This document shows positions 51,245 to 60,094 of a stretch of 64,000 nucleotides of DNA, one piece after another. Each line of letters opens with the position of its first letter. Within the stretch, counting starts at the first letter, position 1. Under the pieces are notes generated by a model. That model saw only the letters and a program-made list of their open reading frames with translations. It ran no database searches and had not been told where the DNA came from. The DNA is from DASYQD01 sp963837455 (GTDB taxonomy: Bacteria > Acidobacteriota > Thermoanaerobaculia > Multivoradales > JAIOJS01): the NCBI GenBank assembly GCA_963837455.1, contig CAWINM010000001.1, forward strand, positions 930,001-994,000, in the 5' to 3' direction. The position numbers and the translations under genes were made by a program.

Positions 51245-53145
51245 CGCCCGCCGCCGCGGCGCCGCTCCACCCACTCGTGGAGCCGCCAGGCCCGCGTCCC
51301 CCGCATCGCCGCCAACAGCTCCTCGAGCCGAGTGATCTCGGCGTAGAGACGCCCCAGGTGGGCGTCCTGATCGGCGTTGAGGGCCCGCAGCTCCGCCTCG
51401 AGGCTGAACAGGCGGGACAGCTCGCGGCCCTGCGCCTCGAGGTCGGCGAGCAGCAGCTGGCGCTCGCCGCGCAGCACCACGGCCTCCCCGCGCTGCCGGT
51501 GCATCGCCTCCTCGGCGCTGGCGCGGGCCCGCTCGGCGGCGGCTCGCGCTGCCGCCTCCGCGAGGGCCGACGCGCGTGCCGCCGCGGAGGTCTCCGCCGC
51601 CGCCACCGCCTCGCCGCGCAGCCTGTCGACTGCACGCGCCAGGACCTCCGGGGTGAGCCGATCGCGATGTCGCGCCACCACCCGGCCTTTCATCGCCAGG
51701 AAGTCGGGGCGCTCGCGGGGACGTTCCCCCAGCACGTGGCCGCCGCCGCGGAAGTGGCGATACTCGCAGGTGACCTGGGCGAGATGGTGCAGGGGGGCGA
51801 GTGCCGCGAGGCGGATGAGCAGGTCCCAGTCCTCGAAGAAGGGCAGCTCGGGGTCGAACGGCCCCGCCGCGCGCAGCAGGTCCCGCTCGACGAGCAGCGT
51901 GTGCAGCGGGATGTAGTTGTCGAGCAGCAGCAGGTCGGGATCGAAGTCGCGGCTGTAGGGGAGGCGCCTCTCGACCTCCCGCCAGCCCGAGCCTGCCTGC
52001 CCGGCCGCCAGCTCGTAGACGCCCACCGCCGCGTCGCTGTAGGCGGCACGCACGCCGGCGGCGGCGAGCAGCCCCACCAGGGTGGCCAGATGCTCGGGCT
52101 CGAGCAGGTCGTCGTCGTCGAGGAAACCCACCAGGGCGCCGCTGGCGGCTTCGACCCCGGCGTTGGCGGCGCCGGCACGCCCGCGGCGCGGCACCAGCTC
52201 GATCCGCCGCACCGGGAAGGGGAATCCCTCGGGGATCGGCGCCGGGCCACCGCCGTCGTTGACCACCACCGCCTCGACGCGGCGGTAGGTGGAGGCGCCG
52301 AGGGAGGCGAGAGCCTCGGCGAGCAGGGCCGGCCGCTCGCAGGTGCGCACGATCACCGACACCAGCGGCCCCTCGCGCACCTCGACGAGGGCAGGGACGC
52401 CACCGAGGTCACGGACCAGCCGCGAGGCGCTGCGGGTGGTGAAGTCGGCGAGCCCCAGCCGCGCGTACGCCTCCGCCGCGGTCGCCGTCGCCGGCAGCGA
52501 CAGGGCACGGAAGCGGCGCAGGCCGATCGCCGCGCCGAGGTAGTCGTGGCGCTCCTGCTGGCTGGCATAGGCGGCCATGGCGGCTTCGAGCGCGGGCAGC
52601 TCGGCGCCGACCTCCACCAGCAGGTCGGGGTAGCCGGGGTGGTTCACCTCGTAGAGCAGGACGCGTGTCGTGGCAAGCGCCGCGTGGAGCGGATCGCCGG
52701 GCCGCAGCGGCGAGAGCACGGCGAAGAGTGCCGCGAACGCCGCCTGGTGGTCCGCCGTGACTTCGAGCGGTGACGGAGCGAGGACCAGCTCGGGCGCCAG
52801 GTCGGCGAGCTCGCGGCGCAGCGCGGCGCCGATCTCGTCGAGGCGCAGCGCCAGCTCGCCATCGGGGAGACCCAGGTGCTCGGCAGCCACCCCCTCACCG
52901 AGCGCGGCCAGAGCGGCGGCGGACTCCTGCCGTCGGCGCGCCGCGTAAGCCACCCGGTCCGCCGCGCCCTCGCTCCCGCCGGCACCGTCGGAGAGGAAGA
53001 GCACCCGCACCGCGCCGCCGTCGCGGGAGAGCTGCGCCAAGAGGCCGCCGCAACCGAGCACCTCGTCGTCGTAGTGCGGCGCCACCACCAGCGCGCGGCG
53101 CGCCTGCACGACCTCGGTCTGCCCGGGCGGAGCCTCAGCCCGCAT
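51241..53145 (-). CDS. fusion of PIG-L deacetylase, family 2 glycosyltransferase and coiled coil
   Basis: A 634-residue three-part protein. Residues 15-215 are a PIG-L-type zinc deacetylase: ALVVAPHYDDEVLGCGG has the HxxDE metal site and TADHQAAF the downstream His. Residues 265-475 are a GT-A domain: VSVIVRTCERPALLAEAL, AVVVNDGGG, GFLDDDDLLEPEHL and PFFEDWDLLIRL. Residues 500-615 are Ala/Arg/Glu-rich helices, a likely coiled coil. It could transfer an N-acetylsugar and deacetylate it in one protein. The ATG at 53145 directly follows an in-frame GTG; the ribosome site GGGGGGAG fits either. Confidence 0.85.
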   Translation of the reverse strand: MRAEAPPGQTEVVQARRALVVAPHYDDEVLGCGGLLAQLSRDGGAVRVLFLSDGAGGSEGAADRVAYAARRRQESAAALAALGEGVAAEHLGLPDGELALRLDEIGAALRRELADLAPELVLAPSPLEVTADHQAAFAALFAVLSPLRPGDPLHAALATTRVLLYEVNHPGYPDLLVEVGAELPALEAAMAAYASQQERHDYLGAAIGLRRFRALSLPATATAAEAYARLGLADFTTRSASRLVRDLGGVPALVEVREGPLVSVIVRTCERPALLAEALASLGASTYRRVEAVVVNDGGGPAPIPEGFPFPVRRIELVPRRGRAGAANAGVEAASGALVGFLDDDDLLEPEHLATLVGLLAAAGVRAAYSDAAVGVYELAAGQAGSGWREVERRLPYSRDFDPDLLLLDNYIPLHTLLVERDLLRAAGPFDPELPFFEDWDLLIRLAALAPLHHLAQVTCEYRHFRGGGHVLGERPRERPDFLAMKGRVVARHRDRLTPEVLARAVDRLRGEAVAAAETSAAARASALAEAAARAAAERARASAEEAMHRQRGEAVVLRGERQLLLADLEAQGRELSRLFSLEAELRALNADQDAHLGRLYAEITRLEELLAAMRGTRAWRLHEWVERRRGGGR

Positions 53146-53166
53146 CACTCCCCCCCTCCCGCCGCC

Positions 53167-54984
53167 TCATCCGGTGTATCCGAGCGCCTGCAGACGCTTG
53201 CTCGCTTCGGGATCGGCGTCGACAGGTGGCGACGGCTTGCGCACCGGCTGCCAGAGCAGCAGCTGCGGGCCGCCGGAGGCGGGCCAGCGGTCCCGTTGCA
53301 AGGATGCGGTGCTGATGGCGCCGCCGCGGTGGAGGGTACCGTTGCCCAGGCGCACCTGGAGACCCCGCGGAGCGAGCACGGAGACCGCCGCGATCTCGCT
53401 GCCGTCAGGCAGCAGCACACCCTTGGGCAGCGACTCACCGACGAGGGTGAGGCGAAGGCGGTCGCCATCGAGGCGCACCGTGTCGGCGGGAGCCAGGAAG
53501 AACGACTCCCACCGCTCCGGCGGCCGCCGGAAGCGCAGCTCCGCGGTCACCGCCACACCCGGCGCCACCCCGGTGAGCAGGACGCGCAGGCCTGGCACCT
53601 CGCGGCCGAGGTGATCCTGCACGATGCCCCCGAGCCCGGCGACCAGATCGGGGTGACGCGCCGAAACGTCCTGGCGCTCGTGGGGATCGGCCGAGAGGTC
53701 GTAGAGGGCGAGCCGCGGCAGCCGCGCCATCTCGCCGCGGTAGAGCCGCCTCTCGTACTCCCCCGCGAGCTCGACCCGCGCTGCGCGGTCGAAGAGGGCG
53801 AGCTTCCAGCGGCCGAGGGTTGCCGCGGCGCGCCGCGGGCCGTCGAGGAAATGATTGGCGTAGCTCGCCGGCCGCGGCCCCGCCGGCGCCGTCCCACGCA
53901 GCAGCGGCAGCAGGTTCTCACCCTGCCAGGCTGCGGGCGCCGGTATGCCGGCGGCGGCCAGCAGCGTGGGGGCGAGGTCGATCAGCCGCACCGGCCCGCG
54001 GATGCGGCGTCCAGCGGGCAGCACGCCGTCCCAGCGCAGCACCAGGGGGACGTGGAGCAGCTCGTCGTAAACGGTGCGGCCATGCTTCCAGCCGGCATGG
54101 TCGTAGAGCTCCTCACCGTGGTCGGCGGTGAAGGCGAAGAGCGTGTGCGCCTGCAGCGGCGCATCGAAGCCCGCCAGCAGCGCGCCGAGCCAGCGGTCCT
54201 CCCAGTGCAGCTCGCTGTCGTAGAGCGCGCGCAGGTGGCGGACGTCGGCGAAGACGTCGGCGAGCTGCAGCTTGCCCAGCATCAGGCCGTGCGGCCATTC
54301 GCCGGTGACGGGACCATGGTAGTCGGGGTAGTAGGGGGAGCGGCCGCCCACCAGCTCCGGGCTGTCATAGGGGTCGTGCGGCTCGATGTAGTGCACGTAG
54401 AGAAAGAACGGGCGCCGGTCGTGCCGAGCCCGCAACCACTGCCGCACCATCCGCGTCAGGTGGTCGGCGCGATCCCAATGCGGCTGCTCCGGCGTGCCTG
54501 GGTGGTGGTAGTAGTGCACGAACCCGCGGGCGAAGCCGGAGCGTTCGTCGATCGTCGGATTGCCGACGAAGGCGGCCGTGTCGTAGCCCTGCGCTTGCAG
54601 CGCCACTGGCAGCGAGATGCCGTCACGGGGCACGCCATAGGCGGCCACCGTGGTGCCGATCACCTCGCCCGGCCAGCGGCCGGACATCAGAGCCACCATC
54701 GAGGGGATGGTCCAGGGGGCCTGACTGTAGGCGCGCTCGACAACCACGCCCTTGCTCGCCAGCGACGCATCGAGGTTGGGGCTGGTGGCCACCGGCCAGC
54801 CGTAGGTGGCGAGGTGGTCCGCGCGCAGGGTATCGACCACCACCAGCACCAAGTTGGGACGCTCGCCCTTCGCCGCGGCGAGCCGGATGGCCGGCCGGGA
54901 GGCGGCGACGGCGCCGGGGGCCCCCGCGACCGCGGCCGTGGCGACAGCGGCGGCGATCACCAGCGCCCTGCCGCCCCGGTGCAT
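53167..54984 (-). CDS. exported sulfatase-like alkaline-phosphatase-superfamily protein
   Basis: A 605-residue protein with a signal peptide (ALVIAAAVATAAVAG). Core metal-site blocks are LVLVVVDTLRADHLATYGW, FFLYVHYIEPHDPYDSPE and FTADHGEELYDHAGWKHG, all in sulfatase order. The nucleophile region is APWTIPSMVALMSGRWP: no Cys/Ser-x-Pro-x-Arg formylglycine motif, but a Thr in the position used by Thr-nucleophile relatives (phosphoethanolamine or LTA-type transferases). The C-terminus has a beta domain and the tail RLQALGYTG. It may cleave or transfer a phosphate or sulfate group on a glycan in the periplasm. Confidence 0.82.
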   Translation of the reverse strand: MHRGGRALVIAAAVATAAVAGAPGAVAASRPAIRLAAAKGERPNLVLVVVDTLRADHLATYGWPVATSPNLDASLASKGVVVERAYSQAPWTIPSMVALMSGRWPGEVIGTTVAAYGVPRDGISLPVALQAQGYDTAAFVGNPTIDERSGFARGFVHYYHHPGTPEQPHWDRADHLTRMVRQWLRARHDRRPFFLYVHYIEPHDPYDSPELVGGRSPYYPDYHGPVTGEWPHGLMLGKLQLADVFADVRHLRALYDSELHWEDRWLGALLAGFDAPLQAHTLFAFTADHGEELYDHAGWKHGRTVYDELLHVPLVLRWDGVLPAGRRIRGPVRLIDLAPTLLAAAGIPAPAAWQGENLLPLLRGTAPAGPRPASYANHFLDGPRRAAATLGRWKLALFDRAARVELAGEYERRLYRGEMARLPRLALYDLSADPHERQDVSARHPDLVAGLGGIVQDHLGREVPGLRVLLTGVAPGVAVTAELRFRRPPERWESFFLAPADTVRLDGDRLRLTLVGESLPKGVLLPDGSEIAAVSVLAPRGLQVRLGNGTLHRGGAISTASLQRDRWPASGGPQLLLWQPVRKPSPPVDADPEASKRLQALGYTG

Positions 54985-55048
54985 GACACACCGCCCCGGC
55001 ACCGCTCGCGGGGCGCGCCGACGCCGGGGCCACGACCGCCGGACCCGC

Positions 55049-55951
55049 TCACACGACGTCATGGTCACCCATCGCATAGTACAGGCTGCGCGCGAGGGCG
55101 ACGTCCACCTCGGCCCCCAGACGCGCGCGGCACCCGCAGGGGACCCCCGTCGCCAAGGGGCGCATGCCGAGCCGCCGCAACGGCTCGTCCCCCTCCGCCG
55201 GGGGCCAGGCGCGCCAGCTCTCGAAACCGGCCGCACTCAGATTGGCGGCCACGCCCGCGAGCCCCGGCATCCAGTCGGCTCCGGCGGGCAGCCAGAGCTC
55301 GGCGAGCCACGCGCTGGCACCGACGAACGCCGCCACCACCAAGCCCTCGTGGCCCCCGGCCCGCAGTCGATACAGGCGGTAGTAGCGCTCGGGCCGCGCC
55401 CAGTAGCGCCAGTTGAGGAAGGCGACGCTGCGCCGGACGCCATGGGTTGCGCACGCCTCCCAGGCCGCCTCCGCCCAGTCGCCGGCGACCTCGCAGGCCT
55501 CGACCGGCCCTCCGCGGCCACCCGGCAGCGGACCCTCCCAGGGGACGATCGGCGGCAGCCAGCGGTAGCCGAAGACGCGCTCTCCGAGCGCGAGGTGACG
55601 CGCGCTGGGGAAGCCGAAGATCCAAGGCAGGTCGCCGGCTCGCGGCAGATCCGCGAGCAGCGTAAGCCCCGCCCGCACCAGCGGCGGGCGCAGGCCGCGT
55701 GGTCGGCCGACGAAGTCGGCGAGCTCCCAGACCAGCCCCTCGCCACCGGACCAGCGCGCCGGCAGGGCGTAGGCGCCCACGTGCGCCAGCACGGCACCGT
55801 CATCGACGGCAACCAGGCTGCGTGCCTCGCCGGGCAGATGGTGGTACTTCCACTCCCATTCGGCGGCAGAGAGCGGGCGGCCGAAACCCTCGGCGTAGAG
55901 GGCACCGAGCGCCGGCAGGTCGGCAGGAGTGGTCGGCCGGACGACGAGCAC
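55049..55951 (-). CDS. large GNAT-family acyltransferase
   Basis: A 300-residue protein with a GNAT N-terminal half (VRPTTPADLPALGALYAEGF, EWKYHHLPG, LVWELADFVGRPRGLRPPLV) and a less conserved second GNAT-like half (YYRLYRLRAGGHEGLVVAAFVG, WRAWPPAEGDEPLRRLGM). Similar two-lobed GNATs occur in surface-polysaccharide loci, where they are thought to acylate sugars. Start at 55951 is a GTG; it is ten bases after the ALG5-like gene on the same strand. Confidence 0.72.
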   Translation of the reverse strand: MLVVRPTTPADLPALGALYAEGFGRPLSAAEWEWKYHHLPGEARSLVAVDDGAVLAHVGAYALPARWSGGEGLVWELADFVGRPRGLRPPLVRAGLTLLADLPRAGDLPWIFGFPSARHLALGERVFGYRWLPPIVPWEGPLPGGRGGPVEACEVAGDWAEAAWEACATHGVRRSVAFLNWRYWARPERYYRLYRLRAGGHEGLVVAAFVGASAWLAELWLPAGADWMPGLAGVAANLSAAGFESWRAWPPAEGDEPLRRLGMRPLATGVPCGCRARLGAEVDVALARSLYYAMGDHDVV

Positions 55952-55961
55952 CGGCTGCCCC

Positions 55962-56705
55962 TCAGGAAGCGGCCGGCCGGCGACGGAAGCGAACCCGCAC
56001 CACGTCGCGCAGCATCTGGGGCGCGTCGTGTAGCGGCCGCACTCGCGACACCGGCGAGTCGTGCCACTCGACGCCCACCTCGACCACCTTCCAGCCGCGG
56101 CGCCGGGTCTCCCAGACCAGCTCGACGTCGTAGGCGAAGCGCTCGATGGTGAGCTGTGGGAACAGCTCGCGCGCCGCCTCGCCTTCCATCAGCTTGAAGC
56201 CGCACTGGGTGTCGCGAAAGTCACCGAAGCCGAGCAGGCGGATGAGCCGGTTGAAGGCCTTCCCCATCAGCTCGCGGTGCCACGGTTGGTGCAGCTCCAC
56301 CCGCGCCCCGGCGACGCCCCGGCTGCCGAGCACGAGCTTGGCGTGGGCGAGGTGAGGCTCGAGGCGCGCGAGCTCCTCGATGGGCGTCGACAGGTCGGCA
56401 TCGCAGAGCAACACCTTGGCCCCACTGCTGGCGACCACACCGTGGCGCAGCGCCGCACCCTTGCCGCGGTTGCGAGCCAGCTCGAGCACCCAGACTCCGC
56501 GGTGCGCGTACTCGCGCGCCACCTCGACAGTGGCGTCGGCGCTGCCGTCGTCCACCACCATCACCTCGAAGCTCTCACCGCGCCGCTCGAGGTAGGGGAG
56601 CAGTCGCTCCAGGGTGTCACCCAGCCGCGACGCCTCGTTGAAGGCGGGGATGACGACCGACAGCTCGACCGCGGGTCGCGGCGGCAGGTTGGCGACCTCG
56701 GCCAC
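55962..56705 (-). CDS. ALG5-like polyprenyl-phosphate family 2 glycosyltransferase
   Basis: A 247-residue GT-A enzyme, probably making a polyprenyl-phosphate sugar at the inner membrane face. LSVVIPAFNEASRLGDTL, VVDDGSADATV, LARNRGKGAALRHG, the DxD block CDADLSTPIEELARL and FRDTQCGFKLMEG are characteristic of the dolichyl-phosphate beta-glucosyltransferase group. No membrane helix. Such lipid-linked sugars are the donors for GT-C enzymes like the GT39-type proteins at both ends of the window, a sensible functional pairing. Confidence 0.87.
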   Translation of the reverse strand: MAEVANLPPRPAVELSVVIPAFNEASRLGDTLERLLPYLERRGESFEVMVVDDGSADATVEVAREYAHRGVWVLELARNRGKGAALRHGVVASSGAKVLLCDADLSTPIEELARLEPHLAHAKLVLGSRGVAGARVELHQPWHRELMGKAFNRLIRLLGFGDFRDTQCGFKLMEGEAARELFPQLTIERFAYDVELVWETRRRGWKVVEVGVEWHDSPVSRVRPLHDAPQMLRDVVRVRFRRRPAAS

Positions 56706-56711
56706 GGAACC

Positions 56712-57593
56712 CTACACCGCCTCGCGCGGCGGCGCCTGCGATATCTCCGCATCGCCGGAGGGACGTCGCGCCGCCAGGCACACGGTCGCCCCCGGGAGTC
56801 GCAAGGGCAGTGTCCGCCAGGGTCCGGAGAGCCCGACGCCGAGCTTCTCGACCGCCAACCCCAGCGGGAAGATGCTCGGGTAGGGCAAAGGCATCACGTC
56901 GACGAGACCGGCCGCGAGCAGGGCCCGCTCGAGAGTCGGACGGGAGAAGAACGTGACGTGCTCCGGCGCCTTGTAGAACGGCCAGGCGCGTCCCATGAGC
57001 GGTCGCCAGAAGGCCCCGGCGTCGGGTGTCGCCACCACCAGCCAGCCACCGGGCACCAACCGTTCGCGGATGGCGGCGAGCCACGGCACCGGCTGATAGA
57101 CGTGCTCGACGACGTGGATGCACGCGGCGCAGTCGAAACCTCCGCCGGCAGGCACTTCGCCGGGACCACCGAGCACCAGCTCGTCGGCGCGGCCGTGGGC
57201 ACGCTCGAGAGCAGCGGGCGAATAGTCGGTACCCACTCGCCGATCGAAGTCGGTGCGCGCCTCATCGAGGAAGAAGCCGAAGGCACAGCCGACCTCGAGC
57301 AGGCGCCCGCCGGTGAGCCCGCGACGCCGCATGCCGGCGAGCAACCCACGGAAGGTGGACCGCAGCGTGGCCTCCTGGGCACCGTAGTTGCGGTAGCCGG
57401 TGCCGGTGCCCTCGAAGTAGTCCAGCCGCTCGTAGTCACCGCGCATCATCGCCTCCGGCAGGCGCGGCGAGAGGAAGAGCATGCCGCAACGGCAGCGGCG
57501 AACCGCGAAGGGTGGCAGGCGGCGCACGGGACTGCTCGTCGCCGCGGCACCGCACAGCGGACAGGCCGCAACCTCGAGCGTCGCGTCGGGCAC
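56712..57593 (-). CDS. zinc-ribbon class I SAM methyltransferase
   Basis: A 293-residue enzyme. An N-terminal zinc ribbon (CPLCGAAATS ... RRCRCGMLFLSPR, about residues 10-45) precedes a Rossmann methyltransferase domain with motif I RLLEVGCAFGFFLDEA (about 98-113). FDCAACIHVVEHVYQPVPWL and GGWLVVATPDAG are the later motifs. The pattern fits C-methyltransferases and related enzymes acting on activated sugars or polyprenyl substrates in polysaccharide loci. I start at the GTG at 57593; nothing better keeps the ribbon intact. Six bases upstream of the ALG5-like gene. Confidence 0.8.
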   Translation of the reverse strand: MPDATLEVAACPLCGAAATSSPVRRLPPFAVRRCRCGMLFLSPRLPEAMMRGDYERLDYFEGTGTGYRNYGAQEATLRSTFRGLLAGMRRRGLTGGRLLEVGCAFGFFLDEARTDFDRRVGTDYSPAALERAHGRADELVLGGPGEVPAGGGFDCAACIHVVEHVYQPVPWLAAIRERLVPGGWLVVATPDAGAFWRPLMGRAWPFYKAPEHVTFFSRPTLERALLAAGLVDVMPLPYPSIFPLGLAVEKLGVGLSGPWRTLPLRLPGATVCLAARRPSGDAEISQAPPREAV

Positions 57594-57795
57594 AACAGCC
57601 GCGCATACCGCGTCGGCCGCGGTGGATGGGGACGGGGCCTGGCCCGGCGGGAGGGGAAGGGCGTGGGGCTCCAAGCGGTAGTGGCGCCGCGTCCTCCGGC
57701 GGCAGTTTGCGGCGGCCGGGCAGACGAGCGGCAGATGATACCAAGCGCGCTCCCCAGGCCCCTCCGCCGCCGCGGGCCACCGTAGAATCCGACCC

Positions 57796-60012
57796 CTGAA
57801 CCCCGCGCTCCTCATCCTGCTGGCGCTGCTGGCGCTGGGGCTTCCCTGGTGGCGTCGCGGGGGGCTGGCCTGGCTCACCTCCGGTCTCGCCGCCACCGCG
57901 TTGCTGGCCGGCACGCTGGTGATTCCCGACGGCGTACCGAGCCAGGCTGGCCTGCTCGCCGCCAACGCCCCGTGGCGGGGAGCGGTGCCGGTGCAGCCTG
58001 CCGACCCGCAGCTGCTCGACGTCACGCACCAGGTCGAACCCTGGCTGCTCTACCTCCGCCACGAGCTGCGCGCCGGCCGCCTTCCCTTCTGGGATCCCCA
58101 CCAGTTCGCCGGCGAGCCGTTCTGGTCCAACGGCTCGAGCGCCGTGCTCTTCCCGCTCCACCTGCTCTTCGCGGCGCTGCCGATTCGCTGGGGGCTGCTG
58201 CTGCTGCCCTGGCTGCGCCTGGCGGTGGGCGGCTGCGGGGCGGCGGCACTGGCGCGTCGCCTGGGAGTGGGGCGTCAGGCGGCGCTCGTGGCCGCCGTCG
58301 CCTATCCGCTGTCCGGAATGGTGGTGAGCTTCCTGCTCTTCCCCATGGGCAACACGCACGCCCTGCTCCCCTGGGTGCTGTGGGCGGTGGAGCGGATCGC
58401 CGCCGGGAACGGCTCCTGGTCGGCGCTGGCGATCGCAGGTGGCCTGCAGCTCCTGGGCGGGCACCCGGAGACCCCCGTCTTCACGGCGCTGCTCGCCGCT
58501 CTCTACCTGCTGGCGCGGGGCGGCGGCGACCCGGCCGCGCCGAGCCGTCTGCCCTGGCGCGTCTGGGGGCACTTCCTCATCGGCTGGACCGTCGCCGGAG
58601 CCCTGTCGGCGGTGCAGAACGCGCCACTGCTGGTGACTGCCATGGATAGCAGCAAGTGGCTCCACTGGCAAGCGCCCACGCCGATCCCCTGGGCCGTCCG
58701 CGGCACCCTGCTGCTGCGCGCGCTGCTCCCCCACCCCTTCGGCAGCGCCAGCGACGGCAGCTGGTGGGGACCGTTCAACGACCCCGCCACCGCCATCTAC
58801 TGCGGCGCCGCCGCGCTGCCGCTCGCCATCACCTCGCTGCCCTGGCTGCGACGCGACGCCCGCTGGCGCGGCGTCGTCGTTCTCACCCTGGGAGCCCTCC
58901 TCGGCGCCTACCACTTTCCGGTGGCCAAGCAGATCCTGCTGGCGCTGCCCCTCGTTCGTCATGGGCTCCACCACTACCTCAAGATCGGCCTCGAGTTGGG
59001 CCTCGCCCTGCTCGCTGCCGGCGGCTGGCAGCGCTGGCTCGACGGCGCCCGCCGCGGGCTCGCCGCCGGTGCGGTCGCCACTCTGGCCCTCCTGGCGCTG
59101 GCGGCGGCCACCCTCGCCACCGCCTGGTCGCGGCACCAGCAGATGCAGGCGCAGCTGCCCTGGCTGCTCTTTGCCGCCGCGGTGGGAATCACCTTGCTGC
59201 TGCTGTCGCGGCTTCCTCCTCGAGCCCGGCCGGCGCTCGCCTGGCTGGCGCCGGTCCTGCTCGTCGGCGACCTCGCAGCCGCCCACCGCGACGTCAACCC
59301 GGCGGTGTCGGCGGCGACGCTGTACCCATCCACACCGGCGGTCGAGCTCCTCCGCGGCCGTAGCGGCCGAGTCGCCGCCACCGGTTCCACCCTCCGTCCG
59401 GACGCGGCGATGGTCTACGGGCTCGACGACGTCCGCGGCGACAGCCCGGTGAAGCTCGAGCGCTACGAGCGGCTCTACGCGACGCTGGCCGCCCCCGATC
59501 CGGTCTTCTTTCAGCCACTGCGGCGCTGGCACGACCCCTGGCTCGACCTCCTCGCCGTGCGGTGGGTGATGACGGCGCCGGGGGAACCGTCCGCCGACCC
59601 CTCCTGGCGGCTCGTCTTCGACGGCAGCGACGCGCGTGTCTACGAGCGGGCAACGGCGCAGCCGGAGGTTCGCTGGGAGCAAGCCGGCCAACCGCCACCG
59701 GTCGTCCTCGCCGCCACTCCCGGCTATTGGCGGGTGCGTTGGCGCACGCAGCGGCCGGCGCGGCTGGTGGTCGCCGAGACCTGGGACGAGGGGTGGCGGG
59801 CCAGCATCGGGGACCGCGTGCTGCCCGTGCTCCCCTGGCGCGGCGTGCTGATGGTCGTGCCGTTGCCGGCCGGTGGGGGGATCGTCGCGCTGCGCTATCG
59901 GCCCACCGGACTGACGGCCGGGCTGACCATCTCGCTGCTGGCGCTCGTCGTGTGCGCGGCACCAGCTCTGGTCTCGCGGCTGCCGTCCTACACCGGCCGT
60001 GCCGCGCGGTAG
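57796..60012 (+). CDS. YfhO-like large membrane protein (GT-C-type glycosyltransferase)
   Basis: A protein of about 738 residues. Some twelve membrane helices occupy residues 1-480. Early periplasmic loops HQVEPWLLYLRHELRAGRLPFWDPHQFAG and the NTHALLPWVLWAVER segment match YfhO-family proteins, which resemble GT-C transferases and can decorate teichoic-acid-like polymers. A C-terminal beta-rich domain (about 520-700) precedes a last helix. The first ATG/GTG/TTG is the TTG at 57901, but this cuts the first helix (LNPALLILLALLALGLPWW); an in-frame CTG at 57796 restores it, so I use that with low certainty. It is the only plus-strand gene of the locus. Confidence 0.8.
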   Translation: MNPALLILLALLALGLPWWRRGGLAWLTSGLAATALLAGTLVIPDGVPSQAGLLAANAPWRGAVPVQPADPQLLDVTHQVEPWLLYLRHELRAGRLPFWDPHQFAGEPFWSNGSSAVLFPLHLLFAALPIRWGLLLLPWLRLAVGGCGAAALARRLGVGRQAALVAAVAYPLSGMVVSFLLFPMGNTHALLPWVLWAVERIAAGNGSWSALAIAGGLQLLGGHPETPVFTALLAALYLLARGGGDPAAPSRLPWRVWGHFLIGWTVAGALSAVQNAPLLVTAMDSSKWLHWQAPTPIPWAVRGTLLLRALLPHPFGSASDGSWWGPFNDPATAIYCGAAALPLAITSLPWLRRDARWRGVVVLTLGALLGAYHFPVAKQILLALPLVRHGLHHYLKIGLELGLALLAAGGWQRWLDGARRGLAAGAVATLALLALAAATLATAWSRHQQMQAQLPWLLFAAAVGITLLLLSRLPPRARPALAWLAPVLLVGDLAAAHRDVNPAVSAATLYPSTPAVELLRGRSGRVAATGSTLRPDAAMVYGLDDVRGDSPVKLERYERLYATLAAPDPVFFQPLRRWHDPWLDLLAVRWVMTAPGEPSADPSWRLVFDGSDARVYERATAQPEVRWEQAGQPPPVVLAATPGYWRVRWRTQRPARLVVAETWDEGWRASIGDRVLPVLPWRGVLMVVPLPAGGGIVALRYRPTGLTAGLTISLLALVVCAAPALVSRLPSYTGRAAR

Positions 60013-60094
60013 AGGCGTGGGAGCGGTGCCTCGCTTGCCTCCGCCTCCCACCCTCGCCCCTCAACTCGACGCTCGCGTCGCGCCGCTCTCGCGG

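Noticed and set aside
57436..60051. An 871-codon minus-strand open frame
   Set aside because: Entirely antisense to the YfhO-like gene, Gln/Gly/Arg-rich and without hydrophobic or domain structure.
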